From: Salinimicrobium sp050750585
GTDB lineage: Bacteria > Bacteroidota > Bacteroidia > Flavobacteriales > Flavobacteriaceae
Length of the DNA: 64,000 nt
NCBI RefSeq assembly: GCF_050750585.1
Contig: NZ_JBOJLM010000004.1
Span: forward strand, 62,001 to 126,000
Direction of reading: 5' to 3'
Both the position numbers and the translations under genes were made by a program. A model generated the notes under the pieces. That model worked only from the letters and a program-made list of their open reading frames with translations, ran no database searches and was not told the origin of the DNA. Positions within the stretch are counted from its first letter, which is position 1, and each line of letters opens with the position of its first letter. Below are positions 7,776-18,500 of this stretch, one piece after another.

Positions 7776-9854
7776 ATGGAATCAATTTTACAAATTATCG
7801 GGCTGGGAATAGGAGTTCTTCTCTTCCTCGTCGTAGTCTATTTCGCGATAATCGCGATGTTTTATAAAAAAGTCCCACAGGGGCAGGCGCTCATCAGGAC
7901 CGGTTTTGGCGGTACGCAGGTGGCAACCGACAAAGGATTATACGTAGTGCCTGTTTTCCATAAAGTGGAGATCATGGATGTCTCTGTAAAGAAAATCCAG
8001 ATAGAACGTATCGCTCACGAAGGACTCATCTGTAAAGACAATATGCGTGCAGATATTAAAGTTGCTTTTTTCGTGCGTGTCAATAATGATGTGGAGTACA
8101 TCAAGAAAGTAGCTCAAACAATTGGCGTTGCCAGAGCTTCCAGAATTGAGACCCTGGAAGACCTTTTTGAAGCGAAATTCTCTGAAGCTTTAAAAACAGT
8201 AGGTAAGAAATTCGAATTTATTGAATTGTATGAGGCCCGTCGGGAATTTAGAGATGAGATCGTAAACATCATCGGCACAGATCTAAATGGCTATACGCTG
8301 GAGGATTGTGCTATCGACTTCCTGGAACAGACCTCCATTAAAGAACTAAAACCAGATAATATCCTTGATGCAGAAGGGATTAAAAAAATTACCGAACTAA
8401 CTGCAGCTCAAAGCATCAAGGCCAACCTTATTAAAAGAGATGAGGAAAAAACCATTCGCAAACAGGACGTGGAAGCACGTGAAGCAATCCTGGAACTGGA
8501 TAAACAATTAGCTGAAAAAGAAGAGCAGCAAAAACGTGAGATTGCAAACATCAAGTCCAGGGAAGAGGCCGAAACCTTAAAAGTTGCTGAAGAAGAACGT
8601 CTTAAATCTGAAACTGCACGAATCGCTACCCAGGAAAAAGTCAAAGTGGCTGAAGAAAATATGGAGCGTCAAATTTTGGTTGCCCTTAAAAACAAGCAGC
8701 GTACAGATGCCGTAGAAACTGAACGTGTTGAAAAAGACCGATTACTGGAAGCTACAGAGCGAGAGCGAGTAGTAACCCTTGCACAAATAGAGAAAGAAAA
8801 AGTAGTTGAGGTTGAGAAGAAAAACATTCAGGACGTAATCCGCGACAGGGTGATGCTGGAAAAAGGTGTGGTCGAAGAGCAGGAAAATATGAAAGATATC
8901 CAGGCTTTCAAAACTGCCGATCGTGATAAGCAGGTGAAGATCACTATTGCTGAAGCTACTGCACAGGAAGATCTTATTAAGACTATTAAGTCTGCCGAGG
9001 CACAAAAAGAAGCTGCAAAACAAAGAGCCGAAGAGATCAACATCGAAGCACTTGCTCATAAAGAAGCCAGTGAGAAACAGGCGCAAGCAAGAAAAATCCT
9101 TGCTGAAGCCCAGGCGAAAGAAGAAGCCACAGTGGGAATGTCTGAAGCACAGGTAATGCACGCAAAAGCCGATGCCAACGAGCGGCAGGGACTTGTGGAA
9201 GCAAATATCATCGAGAAAAAAGCAAAAGCCGAAGCTGCAGGAATCGAAGCCAAAGCCGAAGCCAAACGCAAAGATGGACTTGCCGAAGCAGCAGTGATCA
9301 AGGAAAAAGCACTTTCAGATGCTGCCGGAATCGAGGAGAAAGCAAATGCAATGAAAAAACTGGACGGCGTTGGCAGAGACCACGAAGAGTTCAAACTTCG
9401 TTTGGATAAAGACCTTCAGGTGGATCTTGCCCACATCAACATCCACAAAGATATAGCAGATGCGCAAGCCAAGGTTCTTGGAGACGCTCTTAAAGCAGCA
9501 AAAATTGATATTGTTGGAGGAGAAACTATGTTCTTCGATCAAATTGTGGGACAAATTACAAGAGGTAAAGGTATTGACCGACTGGTAGAGAACAGTATCA
9601 ACATTCAGGATGTGAAACAGGCAGTTCTGGGTGATGGCGATGACAAAGCCAACGGAAATCTGCTTGAAAAGATCAAGCTGTTTACCGATAAGTATGGTAT
9701 CTCTTCCGAAGATATTAAGAACATCACAGTTGCCAACCTGTTACTGGATCTTAAGACCAAGGTCAAGGGATCTAACGAGCAATCTACCTTAAGTGATTTG
9801 CTTAAAATGGCTACAGATCTTGGTATTTCAGATAAGACTATAGATAAGATCTAA
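7776..9854 (+). CDS. Flotillin (YqiK-type SPFH protein)
   Basis: The 692-aa protein has an N-terminal membrane helix (about 5-30), an SPFH/Band 7 domain (about 30-210, with VPQGQALIRTGFGG and the conserved end LEDCAIDFLEQT), a very long alanine/glutamate-rich coiled coil (about 215-545) and a C-terminal segment ending in LLKMATDLGISDKTIDKI. It is longer than usual bacterial flotillins (about 500-560 aa), mainly in the coiled coil. Flotillins form membrane microdomain cages. Gene order PspA, YqiJ-like, flotillin suggests one envelope-integrity complex. A hairpin follows at 9860-9889, so expression of the downstream ATPase may be reduced relative to this gene. Confidence 0.9.
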   Translation: MESILQIIGLGIGVLLFLVVVYFAIIAMFYKKVPQGQALIRTGFGGTQVATDKGLYVVPVFHKVEIMDVSVKKIQIERIAHEGLICKDNMRADIKVAFFVRVNNDVEYIKKVAQTIGVARASRIETLEDLFEAKFSEALKTVGKKFEFIELYEARREFRDEIVNIIGTDLNGYTLEDCAIDFLEQTSIKELKPDNILDAEGIKKITELTAAQSIKANLIKRDEEKTIRKQDVEAREAILELDKQLAEKEEQQKREIANIKSREEAETLKVAEEERLKSETARIATQEKVKVAEENMERQILVALKNKQRTDAVETERVEKDRLLEATERERVVTLAQIEKEKVVEVEKKNIQDVIRDRVMLEKGVVEEQENMKDIQAFKTADRDKQVKITIAEATAQEDLIKTIKSAEAQKEAAKQRAEEINIEALAHKEASEKQAQARKILAEAQAKEEATVGMSEAQVMHAKADANERQGLVEANIIEKKAKAEAAGIEAKAEAKRKDGLAEAAVIKEKALSDAAGIEEKANAMKKLDGVGRDHEEFKLRLDKDLQVDLAHINIHKDIADAQAKVLGDALKAAKIDIVGGETMFFDQIVGQITRGKGIDRLVENSINIQDVKQAVLGDGDDKANGNLLEKIKLFTDKYGISSEDIKNITVANLLLDLKTKVKGSNEQSTLSDLLKMATDLGISDKTIDKI

Positions 9855-9859
9855 GATTA

Positions 9860-9889
9860 ACAGCGCCCTGTATCACTGCAGGGCGTTGT
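9860..9889 (+). terminator. Hairpin after the flotillin gene, possible weak terminator
   Basis: ACAGCGCCCTG pairs with CAGGGCGTTGT (11 bp, one G-T pair) around TATCACTG. Only a short TATTTAAA tract follows, so it may be a leaky terminator or an mRNA-stabilising structure between the flotillin and ATPase genes. Confidence 0.5.
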
Positions 9890-10018
9890 ATTTAAACCGG
9901 TGCAGAGAGGTGCTTCGGGAACTTCATTATCATATTCAAAAGCAAAATTTTCTTTGAAATCAGGATAAGAAAATGTTTGCTGGACATTTCGTGAGACAGA
10001 ATAAGCAGATATCCAAAA

Positions 10019-13000
10019 ATGGCAGTACAGGAACAAAATAAAAATACACAGACTCTGGATGGAGGAACCTATGAGGTAATTCAGAATAGGCTACAAAAAC
10101 AGAAAAAGGACCTGCAGGAGCGTTTACAAAAACTAGATACAGATCGGAAAAAGGTATTTGGCTCCCTGGAGACAAAATTGATCTCCAACGACCGTATCAA
10201 TACAGAGAACAACTGTGTTGCACGAGATATTGTGTCCCTGGGAAATACCTGTCTCCTCGGATATAATGTACATTTTGGTCTGCGTACAGAGATCACGTTA
10301 TCTGATGTGTTCAGCATTTATGAATTTAAAAATAATAAGCTCGAGCCAAAGACACTGGAGATTTTGGAAGACGATCAGTTTATTTCAGATTTTGCTAACC
10401 TCTACAAGTATTACCGAAACACCATTTTCTCCAAGTTCGCAATTATTGGGAATTACCTGCATATGGTTTTTCAGCTAAGTGACAGCGCAACAGATATCAA
10501 GACTTTTAAGTGGCTCATTAAGGAAGAATCCATACAATATGTGGACAATCGCAGTGACCACGAATATAAGTTCCAGCCCCAGCATGAGTTCAAGTGGCAG
10601 GAAGTGACACGAGATATGCACCGCTATGGCGCCCATTCTCACGTCTCCATTCTTGACAGGGTGTTTGTAGAAACCATTGGTGGCGATTTAACCATTAAAA
10701 TCGAAAATAACACCGAAGATGGAAAGGGTATTCTTACAGAGCCTGTGGAGCACAGGGACCAGACGCTTGATGATGGCCAGTATCGCTTTGCAGCAGTTGG
10801 AAATTTAATTGCGCTGGAGATAAAACCTTTCCAGGAGTCTCCGCGATATTTCGTGTACAACCATAAACTGCGGGAAGTAAAAAAGATTGATAGTATAAAA
10901 GAATCCTGTATTCTTCTTCCCGATGACCAGGGGATCATTTTCCCAAATGGATATTACCTCCAAACCGGAGAGTACAAGGTTTTTGCCAACAGCATTCCCG
11001 ATGTGAAATTTGAACAGCGGATCCCTTCTCCCAACGGAGAGAACTTTATGTATGTTTTCTATTCTCCTGAAGAAGGTTTGCACAACCTGATGTCCTACAA
11101 CATCATCACCCAGGAAATCCAGACTCCTATCATATGTAGCGGATTCACCCTGCTGAAAAACGGAGAGCTATGTTACTTCAGGAAAGAAGAAGAACAAACC
11201 CGGCACCACGTGATACAGATTTGGCAAACCCCATTTTTAAAAGGGGATTATATGCCTTCCCAGCACGAAGATACGCTGCTGTACAAGATTGGGAACAAAG
11301 ATATTGTTCGGGCAATGGCCGAGGTTCACAGCCTTATCATTCTACTGAATAAGGAAGACAACTACGACGGATTGTATCTGGACATCGCAAACGCCTCCAA
11401 AGATGTTCTGGATTCCTACTACTGGTTACCCGAAAAAGAATCACAGCAGCTTAATATTCCACTTTCAGAAATAAACAAGGCCGCCAATGCTGCAATAGAT
11501 GAATTTCAGAAGGTAGTGCAGCTCAAAAAGAACGCGACAGATCAAACGAAAAATATCTCTGAAAGAGCCGATGCACTCTTCGGAAAGATAAAAAGTTCTT
11601 CGTTCAAATCCATTAACGACTTTGTAGCTCTGTTAACCGACCTTCGGAAATTGCGCGGGGAAGTGATCAGCCTTAGGGAGATTCGTTACCTCGACGAAGA
11701 CTTCATCCAAAACCTGGAAAACAAGATAGCCGAACATACTCAGAAACTTTCAGAACGTTGTGTTCAGTTCCTGCTGGATGAAAAAGCGCTCCAACCCTAT
11801 CACAACAGCGTTGGCGAAAAAGAGGCTGCTCTGGAAGGAATAAACAAGGTAGTAGAGGTTAAGAAACTTGAAGAGGAAGTCAACCAGCTCGCAACCGATC
11901 TTGAGATGTTGATCGATATTGTTTCCAATCTTGAAATAGAAGACACGTCGCATTCTACCAGGATCATTCACAATATTTCCCTGATCTTCTCCACTATCAA
12001 TAAACTGAAGGCTGCGCTTCGGAATAAAAAGAAAAATCTGGGAAGTGCAGAGGCTCATGCTGATTTTGCTGCGCAGTTAAAACTAATTGACCAAAGCATT
12101 ATCAATTATCTCGATATTGCTAACACTCCAGAAAAGTGTGATGAATACCAGACAAAGCTCTCCATTCAGCTTGAAGAACTGGAGGGCAGGTTTACAGACT
12201 TTGAAGAGTTTATTGAGCTCGTTCTTGAAAAACGGGAAGAGGTAAATTCGGCCTTTGAAGCCAGGAAGAACGCCCTGCTTGAAAGGCGAAATAAAAAGGC
12301 ACTTGCCCTGCAAAATGCTTCTGAAAGAATACTGAAAGGAGCCCGGTCTAAAGTGCAAACTTTTAGAACTGCAGCCGAGATACAGGGATATTTCGCTTCC
12401 GATCTTATGATCAACAAGGTGCGGGATATCATTAAGCAGCTGAAAGAGCTGGATGATGTTGGGAAAGCTGAAGAAATTGAGACCAGTTTGAAATCGGCGC
12501 GGGAAAATGCCCTTCGAAAACTGAAGGATAAGCTGGATCTTTACGAGGACGGTGATAACGTAATCAGGCTGGGGAAACATAAATTCGGAGTAAACAAACA
12601 GCCCCTCGATCTTACCATTGTATTGAAAAATGGCATTCCTTACTATCATTTGACCGGCACCGATTTTTATCAGGAATTGAAGGATGAAACGCTTTTAAAC
12701 TCCAGAAAACAATGGGAGCAGGAATTTGTTTCCGAAAACCAGAAAGTCTACCGTTCTTCTTACCTGGCCTATAAGATGTTCAAAAAACTGCCTCTGGAAC
12801 AACTTTTAAAGGCCGGAGACGATGAGCTTATAAAGATCGTGCAACAGGAAAGCAGCAGTGATTATTCCGAAGGCTATATAAAAGGCGTACATGATGTAGA
12901 TGCCGCAAAGATCCTGAAGGTTTTAGTACATAAGCATCATGAACTGGGTTTATTACGCTTTCCCCCACAAATACGGGCCTTTGCACAGTACTTCTGGAAC

Positions 13001-14935
13001 AGTCTGCCTGGAAATGTAAAACAAGAGCTGGATAAAACAATAAAAGCATCCGGTGAAGTTCTCAGCATATTCCCTGATGCCCGCGAGTATGATTTTGTAA
13101 TTGAGAATCTGGCGCAGCACATTTCAAAATTTGCTGAGGAAAGTGGCATTTTTGACACTTCTTTCGTCGGGGAAATAGCCGCCTATATATTTGAAGAACT
13201 TCAGAATGATGATGAGTTTGAACGCAGCAGTGTAGCAAACAACCTGAAGGAAAATTTTCTAAAAGCCTTAAAAGATCAGCAGGCAGATCTGCGGTTCAAA
13301 AAGAGTTATGACTCTACAGAATGTTATGAGGATAAAATACGCCTAATCAGGCAATGGGTTTCAGCTTATATCAATAGCAATTCTAAACCTGAGAAACCCG
13401 GCACAATTGAGTTCACGAGCTATATTGATGAAGTGGTTTGCCGCATTTTGTTTGAAGACGAATCTATTCAGAAAACCAAATCGGTTTCTCCTGTAGTGAC
13501 CATTGAAGACCTGGCAGGGGATCATCCATCCCTACAAAAAGGGGTTTTTCTATTCCATTATCACAGTTTTGTTTCCCGACTGGAGCAATTTATTACTGAG
13601 GATATTCCTGCTTTTAATGCCTTTAGAAATGCAAAACAGGAGCTGACAAAGCAACTGAAAGAAGATTTAAAACTGGAAGAGTTTAAGCCCAGGGTACTCA
13701 CTTCTTTTGTCAGGAATAAGCTCATTGACCAGGTATACTTCCCCTTGTTTGGAGACAACCTTGCAAAGCAGCTGGGAACAGTGGGAGACAATACGCGAAC
13801 AGACCGTAACGGAATGCTTTTGCTAATCTCACCTCCGGGATATGGTAAAACGACGCTAATGGAATACATTGCAGATCGCCTGGGACTGGTGTTTATGCGT
13901 ATCAATGGACCTGCGATTGGTCATGATGTGACTTCGGTAGATCCCGCATCGGCTACAAATTCCGGAGCACGGGAGGAGTTAAAAAAGCTGAATTTGGCTT
14001 TTGAAATGGGCAATAACGTGATGCTTTACCTGGATGATATTCAGCATTGCAATCCCGAATTTCTTCAAAAATTCATTTCCCTTTCCGATGGTACCCGAAA
14101 AATTGAAGGGATCTTTAATGGAAAGTCCAAAACCTATGACCTTCGCGGAAAGAAATTCTGCGTGATCATGGCTGGTAATCCATATACCGAAACCGGCGAT
14201 AAGTTCAGGATTCCCGATATGCTGGCGAACCGTGCTGACATTTATAACCTGGGAGACATTATTGGAGATACAGAACATTTGTTTAAGCTCAGTTTAATTG
14301 AGAATTCCCTTACTTCAAACCCTCTCCTGCAGCAGCTTAGCAGCACCAATTTTGATGATGTTTACACTTTGCTTGACCGTATCGAAAACAATAATCAGGA
14401 AGCACAGCTCCAGGGAAACCATAGCAGCCAGGAAGTACAGGAATATACTTCTGTCTTAGAAAAGGTCATTAGTATTCGTAACGCTGTGTTAAAGGTAAAC
14501 GCCGCTTACATAAAAAGCGCAGCAATGGAAGATGAATACAGGATCGAACCTGTTTTTAAACTCCAGGGATCTTACCGGGATATGAACAAACTGGTAAGCA
14601 AAGTCGTCCCTATTATGAATGAGAAGGAACTGCAAAGACTGGTGCTTTCCCATTATGAAAGCGAGTCTCAAACCCTTACTTCTTCTGCAGAAGCAAACCT
14701 GCTAAAGTTCCAGGAACTGGTAGATGCTCTAAAACCTGAAGATAAACTGCGATGGAACAACATCAGGGAAACATTTGTAAAGAACAACAAACTCAAAGGC
14801 TTTGGGGACAAAAACAATATGGCGCAGGTACTTTCACAAATGATGCAATTCTCAGAAAACCTCGAGGGAATTAAAAAAGTGCTGGAGCGGGGAATTGAAA
14901 ACGGACTGGAGCGACCGGAATTGCCGCAGATGTAA
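10019..14935 (+). CDS. Giant coiled-coil AAA ATPase ('DNA repair ATPase' family)
   Basis: The 1638-aa protein has an N-terminal half rich in beta strands (about 60-480), long coiled coils (about 490-830), a further helical region, and a C-terminal AAA module. Walker A is PPGYGKTT (K1277), Walker B is VMLYLDDIQ (D1339/D1340), and CVIMAGNPYTETGDKFRIPD fits the sensor region. Databases commonly label such proteins 'DNA repair ATPase', but that name has no clear experimental basis that I know of. The gene lies 164 bp after a flotillin gene and in line with pspA, and large AAA proteins of this kind recur beside PspA/flotillin genes. A membrane-remodelling or complex-disassembly role is thus more plausible from context. 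Confidence 0.75.
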   Translation: MAVQEQNKNTQTLDGGTYEVIQNRLQKQKKDLQERLQKLDTDRKKVFGSLETKLISNDRINTENNCVARDIVSLGNTCLLGYNVHFGLRTEITLSDVFSIYEFKNNKLEPKTLEILEDDQFISDFANLYKYYRNTIFSKFAIIGNYLHMVFQLSDSATDIKTFKWLIKEESIQYVDNRSDHEYKFQPQHEFKWQEVTRDMHRYGAHSHVSILDRVFVETIGGDLTIKIENNTEDGKGILTEPVEHRDQTLDDGQYRFAAVGNLIALEIKPFQESPRYFVYNHKLREVKKIDSIKESCILLPDDQGIIFPNGYYLQTGEYKVFANSIPDVKFEQRIPSPNGENFMYVFYSPEEGLHNLMSYNIITQEIQTPIICSGFTLLKNGELCYFRKEEEQTRHHVIQIWQTPFLKGDYMPSQHEDTLLYKIGNKDIVRAMAEVHSLIILLNKEDNYDGLYLDIANASKDVLDSYYWLPEKESQQLNIPLSEINKAANAAIDEFQKVVQLKKNATDQTKNISERADALFGKIKSSSFKSINDFVALLTDLRKLRGEVISLREIRYLDEDFIQNLENKIAEHTQKLSERCVQFLLDEKALQPYHNSVGEKEAALEGINKVVEVKKLEEEVNQLATDLEMLIDIVSNLEIEDTSHSTRIIHNISLIFSTINKLKAALRNKKKNLGSAEAHADFAAQLKLIDQSIINYLDIANTPEKCDEYQTKLSIQLEELEGRFTDFEEFIELVLEKREEVNSAFEARKNALLERRNKKALALQNASERILKGARSKVQTFRTAAEIQGYFASDLMINKVRDIIKQLKELDDVGKAEEIETSLKSARENALRKLKDKLDLYEDGDNVIRLGKHKFGVNKQPLDLTIVLKNGIPYYHLTGTDFYQELKDETLLNSRKQWEQEFVSENQKVYRSSYLAYKMFKKLPLEQLLKAGDDELIKIVQQESSSDYSEGYIKGVHDVDAAKILKVLVHKHHELGLLRFPPQIRAFAQYFWNSLPGNVKQELDKTIKASGEVLSIFPDAREYDFVIENLAQHISKFAEESGIFDTSFVGEIAAYIFEELQNDDEFERSSVANNLKENFLKALKDQQADLRFKKSYDSTECYEDKIRLIRQWVSAYINSNSKPEKPGTIEFTSYIDEVVCRILFEDESIQKTKSVSPVVTIEDLAGDHPSLQKGVFLFHYHSFVSRLEQFITEDIPAFNAFRNAKQELTKQLKEDLKLEEFKPRVLTSFVRNKLIDQVYFPLFGDNLAKQLGTVGDNTRTDRNGMLLLISPPGYGKTTLMEYIADRLGLVFMRINGPAIGHDVTSVDPASATNSGAREELKKLNLAFEMGNNVMLYLDDIQHCNPEFLQKFISLSDGTRKIEGIFNGKSKTYDLRGKKFCVIMAGNPYTETGDKFRIPDMLANRADIYNLGDIIGDTEHLFKLSLIENSLTSNPLLQQLSSTNFDDVYTLLDRIENNNQEAQLQGNHSSQEVQEYTSVLEKVISIRNAVLKVNAAYIKSAAMEDEYRIEPVFKLQGSYRDMNKLVSKVVPIMNEKELQRLVLSHYESESQTLTSSAEANLLKFQELVDALKPEDKLRWNNIRETFVKNNKLKGFGDKNNMAQVLSQMMQFSENLEGIKKVLERGIENGLERPELPQM

Positions 14936-14937
14936 CA

Positions 14938-14962
14938 TACCACTTATTTAAAGAAAGTGGTA
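14938..14962 (+). terminator. Hairpin just after the ATPase stop codon
   Basis: TACCACTT (14938-14945) pairs with AAGTGGTA (14955-14962) around a 9-nt loop, three bases after the TAA. No T tract follows, so termination strength is uncertain; it is placed where the operon should end. Confidence 0.4.
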
Positions 14963-15531
14963 AACATATGAACGATCCGACCATCAGACTTTTAGTCAGC
15001 TGTACAAAAACCAAAAAGGTCTGCTCAATAGCAAGTATTTATGTAGTTCAAGCTAATTAACTTGTTAGAGCTTAAAACATATTAGACTTTGATTCTTCTG
15101 GTACAAGTAATCACCTGTAAGAGCTTGTTCTGTCATACCCTAAAAGTCTCTGAAGACAAAAGAAAAAATATCTTTTTAGCAAGCAAATTTGTGTGAGAGC
15201 GACCAGTACCTCCTTTACTAAAAACATGATAAGATATTTTTTTAATTCTCATCAAATTATTAATAATTTTTGAATATTTTTAAAGACTGCCGCTGCAGAG
15301 TCAATATTATCCCTACCCAAGAAAAACAGTTGCAGCTGTTAGAAAACCCATCATTATGAACAAAGGGCTAGGGCTTAAAGCACATTCACTATTGCTAGAA
15401 CCGCATTTGGTAACCAAGCGGTTGAGAGCAGTCTCTTCATTTATTTCCCCTCCTTACCAATTATCCTTTGAATCGATTCCGCTTAACCTTTTAGGAGATG
15501 AATATTTAATTAATACCAACTGTAAAAAACT
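14963..15531. other. Noncoding stretch before the helicase-nuclease gene, with one hairpin
   Basis: No gene is supported here. The only clear structure is at 15399-15423: AACCGC and GCGGTT enclosing TTGG-TAA-CCAA, a 10-bp stem with a two-base bulge about 110 bp upstream of the helicase-nuclease start. It could be a regulatory stem or a repeat remnant. The rest is AT-rich and probably contains the promoter of the next gene. Confidence 0.4.
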
Positions 15532-18500
15532 ATGAACATTCAACTGGAACTCTTAGCTAGAGAGCGAATGAACCTCGCCCTCTTACAGAACCGCATCCCT
15601 CTCATTCAAAAGTTACAGATTGGTAACGATACTGAAGAACATTTAGAAAATCTGAAACTAAAGATAAAGTCAGATCCAGAAGGCGTTTTGAGTGGGGAAA
15701 TTGTAATTTCCTCAATTCCTCCCGGTGAAATATTTATTGTGGAAAATCCAGTAATAAGTCACTCCTGGGACTACTTTAAAAACGTAAATGAAAAAATCCG
15801 GGGAAGATTTTTGGTTGATTTACAGGACACAGAGGGTACTATTATATCACAGACCTTTCAGGATTTAGAAATCGAGCCAGAGAGTGTTTGGTTAGGGCAA
15901 CAGGCGCCACTTGAACTTCTGGTGAGTCACATAATGCCAAATAGCGACATCGTTCAGCGAATCAATCGAAAGGCTGCGGATTTTCTTAAGGAATTGACGG
16001 GAAATTCTGCTTTGAGTGGTTATCAAAGTAAAGATCGTGAACGGATATATCAAACAGCTCAGGCAATATATCAGGCTATTCGAGAAGAAAACATCACCTA
16101 TTCAGAGGCTCCCGCCAGTTTTGAAGATACAGGTCAAAAAATTCGTACGCCAGAACAGATCCTTAAACACTCAATGGCTAATTGTTTGGATATTTCTCTT
16201 CTTTACGCTGCTTGTTTAGAACAGGCGGGGATTCATTCATTAATATTTATAATCCATGGGCACGCTTATGCGGGTTTTTGGTTGGAAGATAAATTTCTAC
16301 CGCGACCTTTGGAGGAAGATGCTCAGTTTTTCAGGAAAAGGATTGAACTGGATGAAATGGCAGCTATAGAAATCACTAGCGCCACAGCTGATTCTCATAT
16401 TGGTTTTTCTCAATTAGAGAGTTTGGGTAAAGACCACTTTAAAAATGGGGAGAACTTTATTTGTGGTATAGACGTGACTCATTGCCGGCGGCACGCCAGA
16501 ATTCATCCCCTAAATGATTCAGTATCGTTAGCTAATAAGGCAACGGAGAAAAGAGAGCTAAGAAAGGAAGAAACGGAATTGGAGACCCGAAGCTTTAAAG
16601 AATTTGAATTACCTGAAAATATCGAGGCTCGCGAGAAAGAGCTCGATAAGTGGAAAGACAAACTTCTGGACCTTAGCTTCCGTAATCGCCTTTTGAACTT
16701 TCGCCCTAATAAAGGAACTGTGGAAATCCTTTGTCATAGCCCGAATGAAATTGAGGATATACTTGCTGATGGTGCAGCTTTCGAAATATTGCCTGAACCA
16801 AGACAAAGTTCTTTGAACCTCCAACGGACCGATCAAGAAGAGATTCTAACAGACCAGATAACCTTAAACTTTGAAAGAAAAAAGCTGTTAACTAAACTAT
16901 CTGAGACCAAATTTCAGACAGTACTGAACAGTCTTTATCGTTCGGTTGTGAATGCAGAAGAAGAAACTGGGGCTAATACATTGTTCCTTGCTTTAGGTAT
17001 CCTTTCCTGGAAGGAGACTGATCGAAGTCAGACAGAGAGAAGATCTCCACTCCTCTTGCTTCCCGTTAACCTCAAGAAAAAAACAGTTGGAGGTAAATTT
17101 TCCCTGTCACTCCGCGACGATGATACCGTGTTGAACCATACTCTTCTTCAAAAACTAAAAAGAGATTTTGATTTAGAGTTCCCTGGTTTGGATCCTCTTC
17201 CTGAAGACGAATCTGGAGTAAATGTTCAATTGATTTTTGACATTATTAGAAAAATAATTCGTGACAGACGTGGATGGGAAGTTAAAGAAGAAGTATGGCT
17301 CAGTGAATTTTCTTTTCAGAAGTACCTCATGTGGAAAGAACTGGATAATCACTATGAGGATATGCTCAAAAGCCCTGTGATTCGCACGATAATGACTTCA
17401 GAAGCCCCCGATGAAATACCAGAATTCGTTTCAGAAGATAAGGTGGAAGAGCTACTTCATCCTAAGGATCTGTATTGCCCTCTGTCAGCAGACTCATCCC
17501 AAATGGCTGCAGTGCTATCAGCGGCTGAAGGCAACAGTTTTGTACTCCAGGGGCCTCCCGGCACGGGAAAATCTCAGACCATAGCTAACATGATATCTCA
17601 CTGCATTGGAATTGGAAAACGAGTACTCTTTGTTTCCGAAAAGAAAGTTGCATTAGAAGTGGTCTACAGGCGCTTACAAGAAATTGGTATTGGTCCTTTT
17701 TGTCTGGAACTTCATTCTAAAAAATCAGAAAAGAAGGAAGTTGTAAAAAGCTTCTACAATGCTCTGGAATTTAATTCCGAGTCCCTTAATGGCGAATGGG
17801 ACCAGGTTTCAGAAGAATTAAAAACCTCTAGGGACGGATTAAATAACTACTTCCGGGAACTTCATGAAGTAAGTCCTTCAGGTATTTCAGCATATAAAGC
17901 TTTTGGTTTGGCTTCAAGAAATCCCGATATGCCGAAGGTAGATCTTAAATTCGAAAGTTTTCTGAAATTCCCTCTAGCTATGCTTAGAGAACTCGTTTCA
18001 AAATTAAAAAACTGGGAGGAATTTGCAGGAAGTCTAACAAATGAAGAATATTTAGCTTGGGCCACAGTTCAAAAAAAGGAATGGAATAGCAGAACCGAAG
18101 ATGTAGTAATTCAATTGATGAACAAAATCAAATCCCTGATTGAGGAGCTTGAAAAAATCAGTGGGGACGCCAATAGTAAGCTCCCGCTCAATCCAAAATG
18201 GAAAATTGTCGACTGGTTAGCCTTGGGTGATTTTGTAAATAAGCTATTGGCTACACCTGAAATTACATCTGGGTTCCTCAACCAAAGAGATTTCTCACAA
18301 TATCAGTCAGAATTCTATGAGAATTTAGAACACTTAAAAAATCAAGCGGAAATCAGGCAAAAGTTGGAGAAGGTGTTTCAGGCAAAAGTGTTTCAGGAGA
18401 ATTTTTATGAGCTGAAGCAGCAACTACAGGAAACTCAGGATGGTTTTTTCCTTATCAAGTTTTTTAAGAAGCTAAAGTTTAAAGGAAGAGTCAAAATTCT

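Noticed and set aside
8742..9161. Antisense frames within the flotillin coiled coil
   Set aside because: The long open antisense frames follow from repetitive GAA/GCA codons and do not resemble proteins.
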